From assembly GCA_008933635.1 (NCBI GenBank), contig WBUQ01000031.1, positions 1 through 36,549 of the forward strand: a DNA stretch of 36,549 bases. The letters run 5' to 3'. This DNA comes from Desulfobulbaceae bacterium (GTDB lineage: Bacteria; Desulfobacterota; Desulfobulbia; Desulfobulbales; Desulfocapsaceae). A program made the translations under genes and the position numbers. Numbering within the stretch: position 1 is the first letter of the stretch; the number at the start of each line of letters is the position of its first letter. Of the stretch, positions 23,479 through 32,537 are shown in pieces. Below the pieces are notes generated by a model. The model was not told the DNA's origin. It did not search any database and worked only from the letters and a program-made list of their open reading frames with translations.

Positions 23479-24532
23479 TTCGCAACACATTGCTGATACT
23501 GCAATTACCATAGAACAAAATTTTTCAGATCGAGAATTGTGGGATTCATATGTGCACTCCCATCATTGCTCAAGCAATTACCATCTCTTTGGCTGGCGTG
23601 ATGTTATCGAGCGCAGTTTTGGACACCGCTGTTTTTATTTAGCTGCTCAAGATGCAACCGGAAAAATAGTGGGAGTATTACCGCTCGTTTTCATGCAAAG
23701 CCGGATCTTCGGTCGATTTCTGGTGTCGCTTCCTTTTTTCAACTATGGAGGCCTGCTGTGTGATCGGCAAGAAATCGGTGAAGCGCTCCTGAGCGGAGCG
23801 GCAAACTTACAAAAAGATCTGCATTCTCAATCCTGCGAATTACGACACGTTAAACAATGGGTTGGAGATATGCCGACAAAACAGCATAAAGTCGTCATGG
23901 TGCTTGATCTGGCAGACAATGCAGAGGCACAGTGGCAGGGATTTAATGCCAAACTCCGCAATCAGGTCCGTAAAGCAGAGAAAAGTGGCTTGACGGCAGA
24001 AGTGGGCGGTAAAGAATTCCTTGATTCTTTTTATGCTGTTTTCGTTCGCAATATGAGAGATCTCGGAACTCCTGTTTATGGTCGGAAGTTCTTTAAGGAA
24101 GTGCTGCGGGCTTTTTCGGATTATTCTCGCATAATCGTGGTACATCTTGAAGGAAAACCGATTGCCGCCGGTTTGATTGTCTGGTTCCGTGATACTGTGG
24201 AAATTCCATGGGCGTCCTCAATTCGTGACTACAACCGGTTTTGTCCGAACAATCTTCTCTATTGGACGGCCCTGCAATATGCCCTGTCAAACGGCTTTAA
24301 AAAATTTGACTTCGGTCGTTCAACACCCGGTGAAGGTACATACAAATTCAAAGAGCAGTGGGGGGCGCAACCGATCCAACTCAATTGGCAATATATTTTA
24401 CCAAAGGGAGCATTATTGCCGGAATTGAACACGAAGAATCCCAAGTTCAATTTGGCGATCAAGGCGTGGCAGAAATTGCCACTATCTGTATCCAGGTTTT
24501 TTGGGCCTCATATTGTGAAGAATATCCCATGA
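23459..24532 (+). CDS. FemAB-family protein associated with exosortase/PEP-CTERM systems
   Basis: GNAT-fold protein of the FemAB type, 357 aa, likely cytoplasmic. Visible marks: YHLFGWRDVIERSFGH near residue 41, then the acyltransferase core LRNQVRKAEKSGL and PIAAGLIVWFRDTVEIPWAS. NLLYWTALQYALSNGFKKFD and GRSTPGEGTYKFKEQWGA lie towards the end. These fit the FemAB protein of exosortase loci (TIGR03019 type), probably an aminoacyl- or acyl-transfer step on the polysaccharide. The start at 23459 overlaps the deacetylase; ATG 23465 is an alternative. The stop overlaps the next start as ATGA. Confidence 0.9.
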   Translation: MVMSLDDSQHIADTAITIEQNFSDRELWDSYVHSHHCSSNYHLFGWRDVIERSFGHRCFYLAAQDATGKIVGVLPLVFMQSRIFGRFLVSLPFFNYGGLLCDRQEIGEALLSGAANLQKDLHSQSCELRHVKQWVGDMPTKQHKVVMVLDLADNAEAQWQGFNAKLRNQVRKAEKSGLTAEVGGKEFLDSFYAVFVRNMRDLGTPVYGRKFFKEVLRAFSDYSRIIVVHLEGKPIAAGLIVWFRDTVEIPWASSIRDYNRFCPNNLLYWTALQYALSNGFKKFDFGRSTPGEGTYKFKEQWGAQPIQLNWQYILPKGALLPELNTKNPKFNLAIKAWQKLPLSVSRFFGPHIVKNIP

Positions 24533-25767
24533 GCATTCGCATTGGCAGGACCCTTCCGCCGGCAGTTGCCCCTATCGGCCTTGGTAACGTCGTACATGGT
24601 CTCTTTGCAATATTACAAGGGAATAAGGCTCAGCAGAGTTTTTCTGATCAACTGAAAGAGTATTTCAAGGTGAAGCACTGCTTTTTACTTTCCTCCGGCA
24701 AGGCTTCACTCGCTCTTATTCTGCAGTCAATCAAAGAACAGCATCCGGAAAAGGATGAAGTCCTGATCCCGGCCTTTACCTGCTACTCAGTCCCCGCCGC
24801 CATTATTCGAGCAGGTTTGAAAATTAGAATCTGTGACATCGAACCCGAAACATTGGACTTTGATTATGATGAGCTTACAAAGCATTTGTCTGCTCCCAAT
24901 TTGTTATGTGTTATTCCAACTCACTTGTTTGGCGTTACAGCGGATGTTCCTAGAGTCCGTGAAATTTTAGGCAATCGCGATATTACTCTCGTCGAGGACG
25001 CTGCGCAGGCGATGGGAGGAGAATATCTAGGACACAGAGTTGGAACTCTCGGCGATGTCGGATTTTTCAGCCTGGAGCGTGGTAAGCCTTTTTCAACCGT
25101 TGAAGGTGGGGTAATTATAACCAATTCTGACGAGTTGGCGGTTGTTATAAAAAGCCATATCGATGAGCTTCCATCATATACTTTCTTTGAACAGCTGCTA
25201 TTGGCATCATATGCAATCGTGATATCTGTCTTTTCCCATCCGGAACTCTTTTGGTTTCCACGATCTCTGCCATTCCTGGGGCTTGGCGAAACACATTATG
25301 CCCCAAATTTCTCGATAAAACGTATGTCAGCCTTTCAGGCCGGGCTAGCGAGAGGTTGGAAAGACCGGCTCAATCAATTCATTCAGGCCAGGAGGAGGAA
25401 TGCTGATCGCTTCTATAGATCTGGGATTATCTCGGCCGGGGGGGGCCTACCACATACGAATGATTTAATCCGATACCCAATAATGGTTTCCAGCAAAGGT
25501 GAAAAACAGTCAATCTTGCTTGAAAGTAATTGTTTTGGCTTAGGGTTGGCGGATGTCTACCCTGATACTGTTGATTGTATAGAAGGTCTGAGGGGGAGGG
25601 ATATCATTGGAGATGCCACAAAAGCTCGATCAATTATCGAGAGGATGATTACATTGCCCATACACCCCTATGTTACAGAATCAGATATGGAAAGAATAAT
25701 ACCTCTTGTTCGAAAGGCAGGAGACTTTGTGGTTGGCAGGAATCTGGAAAAATCAAAAGAAGCGTGA
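24529..25767 (+). CDS. DegT/DnrJ/EryC1/StrS-family sugar aminotransferase
   Basis: PLP-dependent aminotransferase that would make an amino sugar precursor, 412 aa. SSGKASLALILQSI is the substrate-anchoring region, EVLIPAFTCYSVPAAIIRAG and EDAAQAMGGEYLGHRVGTLG are typical DegT segments. The PLP lysine is probably K in FFSLERGKPFSTVEGGVI. The GEGG-like VEGG is kept, while the usual HPTK is replaced by ERGK, so it belongs to a side branch. The start at 24529 overlaps the FemAB stop (ATGA); the open frame continues to 24358 but only inside femAB. A run of eight G lies at 25438-25445. Confidence 0.88.
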   Translation: MSIRIGRTLPPAVAPIGLGNVVHGLFAILQGNKAQQSFSDQLKEYFKVKHCFLLSSGKASLALILQSIKEQHPEKDEVLIPAFTCYSVPAAIIRAGLKIRICDIEPETLDFDYDELTKHLSAPNLLCVIPTHLFGVTADVPRVREILGNRDITLVEDAAQAMGGEYLGHRVGTLGDVGFFSLERGKPFSTVEGGVIITNSDELAVVIKSHIDELPSYTFFEQLLLASYAIVISVFSHPELFWFPRSLPFLGLGETHYAPNFSIKRMSAFQAGLARGWKDRLNQFIQARRRNADRFYRSGIISAGGGLPHTNDLIRYPIMVSSKGEKQSILLESNCFGLGLADVYPDTVDCIEGLRGRDIIGDATKARSIIERMITLPIHPYVTESDMERIIPLVRKAGDFVVGRNLEKSKEA

Positions 25768-25774
25768 GGGCTAA

Positions 25775-26626
25775 TTGATTAAGTATAGGGACATGTCGAG
25801 TAGAGAAAAGCTCAAGTTGTTTGTGATTACTCTGCTCTGGTTTGCGATATTTGCACCAATTTATCCGGAAATGGTTCGAGAATGGCTATCTCATTCAGAC
25901 AACTCCCATGGTTTTATTGTTCCCCTGGTTGCTGGATATTTCGCCTGGGAGAGAATGAAGCGCCTTGGTTCCGTTAACATCAGTGGTTCCTGGTTGGGAT
26001 GTGCCACATTCTTGCTGGCTCTTGCCATGTATGTGGTCAGCTTTGCAGGGGGGCTGGCTTTTCCGGCAAGAATTGCGATGGTGCTGTCACTGTTTGGCTT
26101 GGTTTGGTGTGTGTTGGGTAATGAGGCGATCAGAATTATGGCTTTTCCTATTCTGTTTCTCCTGTTTATGATTCCACTGCCATATTCGCTCATTAATTAT
26201 GTATCTGGCCCGCTGCAGTTAATGGCCACGATAATCTCAGCCAACCTCATAGGATTTTGTTCAATACCGGTTTTTCGAGAAGGGAACATGCTCTATTTTG
26301 TTGGTACGCAGCTCGAAGTTGCAGAGGCCTGCAGCGGTATCAGGTCAATAATGGCATTGTCGATGCTGGCTTTTGCTTTTGCCAATCTTTCAAGAACGGG
26401 ATGGAAAGGCAAGGTAATACTTGTGATTTCAGCAATACCGATTGCCTTGGCTGCCAACATTGTTCGCGTTACCGGTACTGGGATATTGGCTCATTTTTTC
26501 GGTGATAAGGTCGCAAGAGGATTTCTTCATGAATTCTCAGGATTAGCCATATTTCTCCTCGGGTTTCTGGTTCTTTTTGGAGTATTTTCAATGATGAACA
26601 AAAAGAAAAATCTAAATGTCAAATAA
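25775..26626 (+). CDS. Exosortase (transpeptidase-like sorting enzyme, multi-pass membrane)
   Basis: Inner-membrane cysteine enzyme of the exosortase family, which cuts PEP-CTERM-type C-terminal signals. 283 aa with about eight hydrophobic helices. EWLSHSDNSHGFIVPLVAGY is the conserved first loop. The catalytic cysteine is in EVAEACSGIRS (about residue 188), the conserved Arg in ANIVRVTGTGILAHFFG (about 228), and the conserved His in FLHEFSGLAIFL (about 250). The proposed start is TTG 25775 with GAGGG six bases upstream; ATG 25793 (MSSREKLKLF) is possible. The subtype is unclear: the partner downstream is EpsI, while the upstream genes are XrtA-type. No substrate with a PEP-CTERM tail is seen in the window. 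Confidence 0.92.
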   Translation: MIKYRDMSSREKLKLFVITLLWFAIFAPIYPEMVREWLSHSDNSHGFIVPLVAGYFAWERMKRLGSVNISGSWLGCATFLLALAMYVVSFAGGLAFPARIAMVLSLFGLVWCVLGNEAIRIMAFPILFLLFMIPLPYSLINYVSGPLQLMATIISANLIGFCSIPVFREGNMLYFVGTQLEVAEACSGIRSIMALSMLAFAFANLSRTGWKGKVILVISAIPIALAANIVRVTGTGILAHFFGDKVARGFLHEFSGLAIFLLGFLVLFGVFSMMNKKKNLNVK

Positions 26627-27266
26627 ATTCTATATAATATGTCTTGTCGCAATGATCCTTGTTGCAGGAGCCGTTGCTGGGATTTTTTCCAGACACATAC
26701 CTGTTGTGGTTAAAACAAACCTTGAAAATCTGCCGATGGTAATTTCTGGCTATTCTGCTGTCGACGATTCTTTCTCAGAGGCTGTATACAAGGAATTAAA
26801 TGCCGATAAACACCTTTATCGCCATTATAAGCCACCAACCGGAAGTCGTGTGGATTTGTATATCGGCTATTATGGAACTGCAAAGGGGGGAAGGACTGGA
26901 CATAATCCTTATGCTTGTCTGCCTGGCGGTGGTTCAGTAATTGTTGATACAAAGGTGGTTAATCTCAGGCAATCAGCAACTGGAAAGAGTGTTCCCATAA
27001 ATTATGTACTAGCCAAGAAAGGTGGGGAAAACATAATTCTCCTCCACTGGTATCAAACAGCAGGGGATACGGTTGTTTCTTCAGGATTTCAACAGAATAT
27101 TCAAAGATTCTCAGGAAGGATTCTGCACAATCGCAATGATGGAGCTTATGTTCAGATTACAGGTGTTTCATCAGATAACGATGTTGACAAGACAAGAGAC
27201 ACGATGGTGCATTTTGCCGAGGAGATTCTAAATCTGTTGCCTGCTTATTGGCCTGAAGAAAAGTGA
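26616..27266 (+). CDS. epsI: EpsI family exosortase-associated protein (DUF3485)
   Basis: Exosortase-associated protein, 216 aa. An N-terminal membrane helix (residues about 5-23, FYIICLVAMILVAGAVAGIF) precedes a periplasmic domain. The family signature is seen as YIGYYGTAKGGRTGHNPYAC followed by LPGGG (about residues 86-105), then NYVLAKKGGENIILLHWYQ. In many species this domain is fused to the C-terminus of an exosortase. Here it is separate but overlaps the exosortase gene by 11 bp, so the two are coupled. The biochemical role in the family is not settled. Confidence 0.9.
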   Translation: MSNKFYIICLVAMILVAGAVAGIFSRHIPVVVKTNLENLPMVISGYSAVDDSFSEAVYKELNADKHLYRHYKPPTGSRVDLYIGYYGTAKGGRTGHNPYACLPGGGSVIVDTKVVNLRQSATGKSVPINYVLAKKGGENIILLHWYQTAGDTVVSSGFQQNIQRFSGRILHNRNDGAYVQITGVSSDNDVDKTRDTMVHFAEEILNLLPAYWPEEK

Positions 27267-27638
27267 ACCCTGATAGTTTGCCTGAAAATAGTGCAAAGTA
27301 GGCGGCGGCAAGAAAGTAAATAATTATCGTTACTCAATTTTTAATCTGTTGGGATAATGCACAAAACCTTGAGCACCAGAATGTGATTTTGTGGAAGCTG
27401 ATTTGAATATCCCGAAGGAGTATTCTCAATATTCTTACCTTCTTTTTTCCGACCTATGAGATATTCCTCTTGTTGAAACGCTTTGTCCAAGACGCTTCAA
27501 CTTTGCTGAAAATAACTTGACCTGTGTGGCTGGGAGACGCAGAATTGCAGATTATGCTGTGAATATTCATCAACTGATCGAGGGCAAAATTGTGTTTTAT
27601 CGCTTGAATCTGCAGCAAGTTAGGGAGACAGAGTCGAG
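27267..27638. other. Gap between epsI and the O-ligase-like gene
   Basis: 372 bp that split the exosortase operon from the following glycan genes. Stops occur in all plus-strand frames. A 67-codon minus-strand frame (27454-27657) shows no family pattern. A separate promoter for the second half of the locus could lie here, but I see no clear boxes. It may hold a decayed gene. Confidence 0.45.
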
Positions 27639-28901
27639 ATGAACAAGCTGTACGCAATGAGGATAAGTGAGATATGGAACTATGTAGAAAAGCAGGATTT
27701 ATTGTTCTGGCTGATCAACCTGTATCTATTCTTCGAATATGTGCGGCCTCAAACGCTCTACCGAGCGCTGGATATCCTACCCTACGCGCAGATCATCATA
27801 TTGTTGACGCTGGCGCTGGCCACAATACGTGGAACTCTCGGCAAGGTGAGCAATCCTCTAAATAAGCTGATAGTGCTCTATTTCCTAGTTATACTCGCCT
27901 CTTCCGTCCAGGCACTTTCCCCTGAAACATCCTATTCCAAGCTTTCTGAATTTATATCATGGATGATTATTTATTTCCTCATTGTCAATATTATAAATAC
28001 TGAGAGTCGTTTTCTCATCTTCATCCTGGCGTTTATGATCTACAGTTTCAAAATGTCTCAATTTTCTTTCAGAAATTGGATTGCCTCAGGGTTCGGATTC
28101 GTGGGAATTGGTACCGGTGGAGGCCCGGGCTGGTTTCACAATTCCGGGGAATTCGGTATTCAGATGGTCATCTTCTTTTCTTTTGGGGCGTGTTTTTTCT
28201 GGGCTCTTAAGAAGCACTGGCCTCGTTGGAAACAGGCGGTCTTTTTTCTGTTCCCCCTGACCGCCCTGACCGGCACTGTCTCTTCTTCATCACGAGGCGC
28301 TGTGCTGGGAGTTGCCGGAGTCATAGCGTTTTGGATGCTGAAAAGCAGGTACAAGATCAGAGGTATCCTTTTGGCAGGTGTACTAGCAATTATTGTATTT
28401 GCTATAATTCCCCCGGAGCAGAAAGCTCGCTTTGAAGCAATGGGCAATGACGACACCTCCACCAGCCGGATAGAATATTGGAAAAGAGGGCTTGAATTGA
28501 TAGAGCGTTATCCGGTTTTAGGAGTTGGGCATGAAAATTGGCTGGTTGCCCAGGAAAAGGTTTTTGGCATAGAAAATTCAGAGATAAGTCACAATATATT
28601 CATCCAGTGTGCAGCTGATCTTGGCTATACTGGCTTTTCAGTGTTACTGCTATTAATCTTTTTTACATTCAGGAATAATTATAATGTGAGAAGAATAATA
28701 CGCGATTCCCGGAGGGATAATGACTTTCTGTTTTTCATGTCACATGCTCTGGATGGTGCCTTGGTCGGCTATATGGTAAGCGGCTTTTTTGTGACCGTTT
28801 TGTATTATCCCTATTTCTGGATCAATCTCGCCATGACAGCGTCCCTGCGTGAAGCAACCCGAGTGTGGGCTTCAAGCAATTCGACAATTCAAGCCTCTTA
28901 A
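27639..28901 (+). CDS. O-antigen ligase/polymerase-like membrane protein of an exosortase locus
   Basis: Multi-pass inner-membrane protein, 420 aa, with about ten to twelve hydrophobic helices and a large periplasmic loop. The Wzy_C-type region is at about 185-260, with TGTVSSSSRGAVLGVAGVIA as the signature serine/arginine segment. The loop contains SRIEYWKRGLELIERYPVLG, then VGHENW and SEISHNIFIQCAADLGYTG, typical for O-ligase-like proteins (compare TIGR03097). It would polymerise or transfer the polysaccharide. An ATG at 27657 (MRISEIW) is an alternative start. The tail may overlap the next gene, depending on that gene's start. Confidence 0.85.
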   Translation: MNKLYAMRISEIWNYVEKQDLLFWLINLYLFFEYVRPQTLYRALDILPYAQIIILLTLALATIRGTLGKVSNPLNKLIVLYFLVILASSVQALSPETSYSKLSEFISWMIIYFLIVNIINTESRFLIFILAFMIYSFKMSQFSFRNWIASGFGFVGIGTGGGPGWFHNSGEFGIQMVIFFSFGACFFWALKKHWPRWKQAVFFLFPLTALTGTVSSSSRGAVLGVAGVIAFWMLKSRYKIRGILLAGVLAIIVFAIIPPEQKARFEAMGNDDTSTSRIEYWKRGLELIERYPVLGVGHENWLVAQEKVFGIENSEISHNIFIQCAADLGYTGFSVLLLLIFFTFRNNYNVRRIIRDSRRDNDFLFFMSHALDGALVGYMVSGFFVTVLYYPYFWINLAMTASLREATRVWASSNSTIQAS

Positions 28902-28929
28902 TTATCTTTTCTCTCAGAATCACTTGTAT

Positions 28930-30099
28930 ATGAAAGCAGCTCCAGATTCTTCGCGCGGCGGTGTCTTGCTGGTGGCAAATTATGATTCAAATGTAGGCTT
29001 TGCTTGGTGGCTGATGGAAAGTTTCTGGGTGAAGTTGGCGGAGCACTATGCCGAACGCAATGTTTTCCTGGCATTTCCCCAAATCAGTAGGGTTTCAGAG
29101 AGCATACAATCGTCTTCCATAAACGTTGTAGAAATTGATTTCAGCAAAACTGTCATAGGAAATATTGCCGCTCAACTTGGTTTCCTGCGGCGCCACCGGA
29201 TACGACTCATCTATTTCTCGGATATGTCTACCTGGCACTGGCGTTTCGTTCTCTATCGCCTGTTTGGGGTGAGGCTTATTGTTGTTCATGATCATACGCC
29301 AGGTGTCCGGACACCGGCGAGAAATTGGAAGGCGTTTGTAAAACGAATTTTACATAAGATGCCGATGTTTACAGTAGATGGAGCTATCGGTGCAACCGAA
29401 TATATCCGACAACGTCTTGTCCAGGTGTCTTGCGTCCCCGCAGACCGCTGCTATGCTGCGCCAAATGGTTTGCCTAACAATGAAATCCCACCGAGGAAAG
29501 TTCAATTGCGTCAATTACTCGAGATCCCAGAGGGGAAAAAAGTTATCGTGATGACCGGGAGGGCACATCGCTACAAAGGCATTGGTTTTATGCTGGAGGT
29601 GATCAACTTGTTACCCGTGGTCTATAAGGAAAAGATGCACTTTGTGTTTATCGGTTCTGGGCCGGATCTGGAATATTTTCAGGATATGGCCCGCTCTCTT
29701 CAATTGCAAAATATTTGCACGTTTGCCGGCTATCGGAGCAACATCGTATCTCTTCTTGCAGGTGCTGATATTGCTGTTCACCCATCCCGTGGTGAAGTTG
29801 GCTATTCCCTCTCGATTTTGGAGTATATGCGCGCCGGTTTGCCTGTTATCGTGCCGGACAATCCCTCAGTATGCGGGGCAACCATTGATGGTGTTACTGG
29901 TATTATATACCCGGAAGGTGACGTGCCTGTTGCCTGTGAAGCGCTACTTACCTTGTTGAGCAATGAGCAATTGCGTTGGCAGATGGGCAAGGCGGCGCGG
30001 TTGGAATCGCTGCGGTATTCTTTGGAAGAAACGCATCGCAAGCTGATCCAGGCTTTTTCAGAGATTGAGGGGAAAATGAGTCCGGGGATGTGGAATTAG
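28930..30099 (+). CDS. Glycosyltransferase family 4 protein
   Basis: GT-B fold glycosyltransferase, 389 aa. The N-terminal domain starts GVLLVANYDSNVGFAWWLME. The C-terminal GT4 domain runs from KKVIVMTGRAHRYKGIGFML (the linker and K/R that binds the sugar nucleotide) to HPSRGEVGYSLSILEYMRAG, which holds an EX7E-type motif (E of GEV, E of LEY), then LPVIVPDN. ATG 28930 gives a start just before the first strand. A GTG at 28849 would add 27 residues and overlap the O-ligase gene. The sugar donor is not predictable. It is 6 bp before the flippase gene. Confidence 0.88.
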   Translation: MKAAPDSSRGGVLLVANYDSNVGFAWWLMESFWVKLAEHYAERNVFLAFPQISRVSESIQSSSINVVEIDFSKTVIGNIAAQLGFLRRHRIRLIYFSDMSTWHWRFVLYRLFGVRLIVVHDHTPGVRTPARNWKAFVKRILHKMPMFTVDGAIGATEYIRQRLVQVSCVPADRCYAAPNGLPNNEIPPRKVQLRQLLEIPEGKKVIVMTGRAHRYKGIGFMLEVINLLPVVYKEKMHFVFIGSGPDLEYFQDMARSLQLQNICTFAGYRSNIVSLLAGADIAVHPSRGEVGYSLSILEYMRAGLPVIVPDNPSVCGATIDGVTGIIYPEGDVPVACEALLTLLSNEQLRWQMGKAARLESLRYSLEETHRKLIQAFSEIEGKMSPGMWN

Positions 30100-30105
30100 G
30101 CCTAA

Positions 30106-31593
30106 ATGACAACTCCAGCTAAAACTTCAGGTCTCCGCCAGATGGTGGGGCATGCCAGTATTTATGCAGCGGGTAATATCATGCGCCAGCTTGTCGGCTT
30201 CTTGATGTTGCCAATCTATACCCGCTATCTCACTCCTGCCGACTATGGCGTAATCGGCTTGATGACATTTGCAATCAGTCTGATCGAACCATTGTTTGGG
30301 GCTCGTCTCGGGATGGCTATCCCGAAATATTACGCCGACGCGGAAGCCCAGTGCAAAAAGGCCCTGGTTGTATCGACAGCCCTTTTGACAACTGGTTCGG
30401 TGAGCGTTTTGACGACGCTGGTTTTGATTTACTGTCGTCAGCCTGCAGCGGAAAGCCTCTTTGGTTCGGCAGAGTATGCAACCATAGTTGGCTTGTTCGC
30501 CGTTCTGATTACCACCCAGGCCCTCGAGTACGATACGCTGATTTTCATTCGGTTGCAGCAGCGTCCATGGCTATTTGTTGGTGTGAATTTAGTAAAACTG
30601 ATAGTCCAGCTCTCGCTGAATATCTGGCTTGTAGTCTTTAAACAGTTAGGGGTTTATGGAATAGCGATCAGCGCAATGTCGTCTTCTGTTTTTTTTGCAG
30701 TTATATTGATTTGTTATACGTTTTATCATGTGGGTTTCCATTTTGATAAAATAGTAGCGCAGAAGATGATCATATTTTGCTGGCCATTATGGCTTGCGGG
30801 CCTGGTAGGGCTCTATATTGGTTCATCAAATCGATATTTTCTCAAAATCTTCTCATCGCTTGGTGATATTGGTCTGTTTGAGCTGGCAGTGAAATTCAGT
30901 GCAATAATCTCTATGCTTATTTGGGAGCCGTTCCAGCAATATTGGCAGATTGAGCGGTTCAGAAATCATAAAGAGGAAAATGCAAAAGAGATTTTTCAGA
31001 ATGTTTTCTATGCCGTCAGTAACATATTGGCCATTGTTTCTCTTGGTGTAATAATTTTCTCCGGCCCTGTTATTGATATTATGGCATCGGCTGATTTCTA
31101 TAAGGCATCCTATGCGGTGCCATTCCTTACGGCTGGGACTTTTTTCTCTTGCCTGTCGACATATTTTAATTTTAGTTTTTTTGTTACAGAAAACACAAAA
31201 TGGATGAGCAGAATAAATTATCTGGTCGCCATTGTAATTACCTTTTTCTATTTTATTTTCATTCCCTTGTGGGGATTTGTCGGTGCTGCTTTAGCTGTAG
31301 CAATTGCCCAGGCCGTGCAGTTTGTGGTTGTCTATCGTTTGAGCAGCCGATTTTATGACATGGAAATCTCGTTAAAATCATTAGGGCACATTTTGTTGAT
31401 CGCAGGCGTGGCTTGTGGCTGCACAAGTGCACTGCTGCTGGCAGAATTTGATTTTTGGGGAGATGTGTTCACGAGAACAGTTGTGTATGCTTTGGCGGTC
31501 ATCTTCATTATATATCCAATATGGTTGAATCCGAGCACGCGTGCGGTGATCCATGACATCGCTCTGATTCTGCGCCGCAAGAGGTCGTATTGA
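30106..31593 (+). CDS. Polysaccharide flippase (Wzx/PST family, MOP superfamily)
   Basis: Multi-pass inner-membrane protein, 495 aa, with about twelve to fourteen helices. It begins with the hallmark of this family: YAAGNIMRQLVGFLMLPIYT then RYLTPADYGVIGLM. PKYYADAEAQCKKAL, GLYIGSSNRYFLKIFSSLGD and GLFELAVKFSAIISMLIWEP also fit. It should flip lipid-linked repeat units from the cytoplasmic to the periplasmic face. It lies 6 bp after the glycosyltransferase and 101 bp before the sulfotransferase. Confidence 0.92.
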   Translation: MTTPAKTSGLRQMVGHASIYAAGNIMRQLVGFLMLPIYTRYLTPADYGVIGLMTFAISLIEPLFGARLGMAIPKYYADAEAQCKKALVVSTALLTTGSVSVLTTLVLIYCRQPAAESLFGSAEYATIVGLFAVLITTQALEYDTLIFIRLQQRPWLFVGVNLVKLIVQLSLNIWLVVFKQLGVYGIAISAMSSSVFFAVILICYTFYHVGFHFDKIVAQKMIIFCWPLWLAGLVGLYIGSSNRYFLKIFSSLGDIGLFELAVKFSAIISMLIWEPFQQYWQIERFRNHKEENAKEIFQNVFYAVSNILAIVSLGVIIFSGPVIDIMASADFYKASYAVPFLTAGTFFSCLSTYFNFSFFVTENTKWMSRINYLVAIVITFFYFIFIPLWGFVGAALAVAIAQAVQFVVVYRLSSRFYDMEISLKSLGHILLIAGVACGCTSALLLAEFDFWGDVFTRTVVYALAVIFIIYPIWLNPSTRAVIHDIALILRRKRSY

Positions 31594-31694
31594 GTGCAGG
31601 CATGCACGGGGTTGGGTGGTCAGAATTCCTTGGCTGGGCAAGGGAAAAGGTCAATAAGAATCAAGCGCCATTATGTCGCAAAGAGTGAAAAATA

Positions 31695-32537
31695 ATGCTG
31701 TTAGACAATAAAGATGGTTTGTTGCAGAAAGCTCATGTCTTTGTGAATGCAAAGATATCAGCAGTTGCCAAAAAAACAATTGGAATGGAGCAGAGCCATA
31801 TTGTCATCTGCGGCTTCCCGCGGAGTGGGACCTCCCTCTTGTATAATATGGTCAGCGCGACTGTCTGTAATTATAAAGCGACCGAATTTGAAAAGTATGC
31901 CATCCACTACCTTCATAAAATCGGCAATTATATTACTAAAGCTCCCATGGATGTTCTACATGTCAAGCACTTTGACGCCCTCAATACCAATCATAAAAAA
32001 TTGGTCGTGTTGCTTGTTGTCAGAGACATCAGGGATATTCTCACCTCTCGTCATCCCATTCACCCTGAAGAGTATTTTATAGGCTATGATCATAGCTGGT
32101 GGCCCCAGGATAACGAGTTTCGGATTTGGGGCTATGATGCTCCAGGCGTCGTGGATGTGCATGAGGCAATGTCGGAGGCCCTTAGGCGAGCCGATGTCAT
32201 GTTGATCCGCTACGAGCATCTGGTGCAGCAGCCTGATAGTGTCCAGGAGGGAATCAAGGATAGATTTTCTCTTGAATTCAAGGGAAAATTTCATGAATAC
32301 CATCAAAAACGCGAAAAACACGCCTATCGTTATGAAGGACAATTTGCCGCCAAAGAGCAGGGGCTTGTGATGGAGGGAAAAAAGGTTTCGTCTGCACGTA
32401 TTGCCAGATGGAAAAAGGATGCACGGCAAGTCCAAAGGGTTCGTCGGCAGTTCGAAGAATGTCCCAGACTCTTCGAGATCTTGGAATTCTATGGATATGA
32501 GAGAGATCGCAGCTGGTTTCGGGAGATTGCCTCATGA
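31695..32537 (+). CDS. Sulfotransferase family protein (PAPS-dependent)
   Basis: Predicted cytoplasmic sulfotransferase, 280 aa. The 5'-phosphosulfate-binding loop GFPRSGTSLLYNM is at about residues 40-52. The 3'-phosphate-binding region is VLLVVRDIRDILTSRHP (about 104-120), with Arg and Ser as in the Sulfotransfer_1/3 families. RADVMLIRYEHLVQQPDSVQ (about 165-184) is the usual following segment. It would transfer sulfate from PAPS to a sugar of the polymer. The stop overlaps the acyltransferase start (ATGA). Its presence suggests a sulfated exopolysaccharide, an inference from position in the cluster. Confidence 0.88.
   Translation: MLLDNKDGLLQKAHVFVNAKISAVAKKTIGMEQSHIVICGFPRSGTSLLYNMVSATVCNYKATEFEKYAIHYLHKIGNYITKAPMDVLHVKHFDALNTNHKKLVVLLVVRDIRDILTSRHPIHPEEYFIGYDHSWWPQDNEFRIWGYDAPGVVDVHEAMSEALRRADVMLIRYEHLVQQPDSVQEGIKDRFSLEFKGKFHEYHQKREKHAYRYEGQFAAKEQGLVMEGKKVSSARIARWKKDARQVQRVRRQFEECPRLFEILEFYGYERDRSWFREIAS

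Noticed and set aside
27454-27657. Minus-strand open frame of 67 codons
   Set aside because: No pattern, overlaps the start of the O-ligase-like gene on the other strand.
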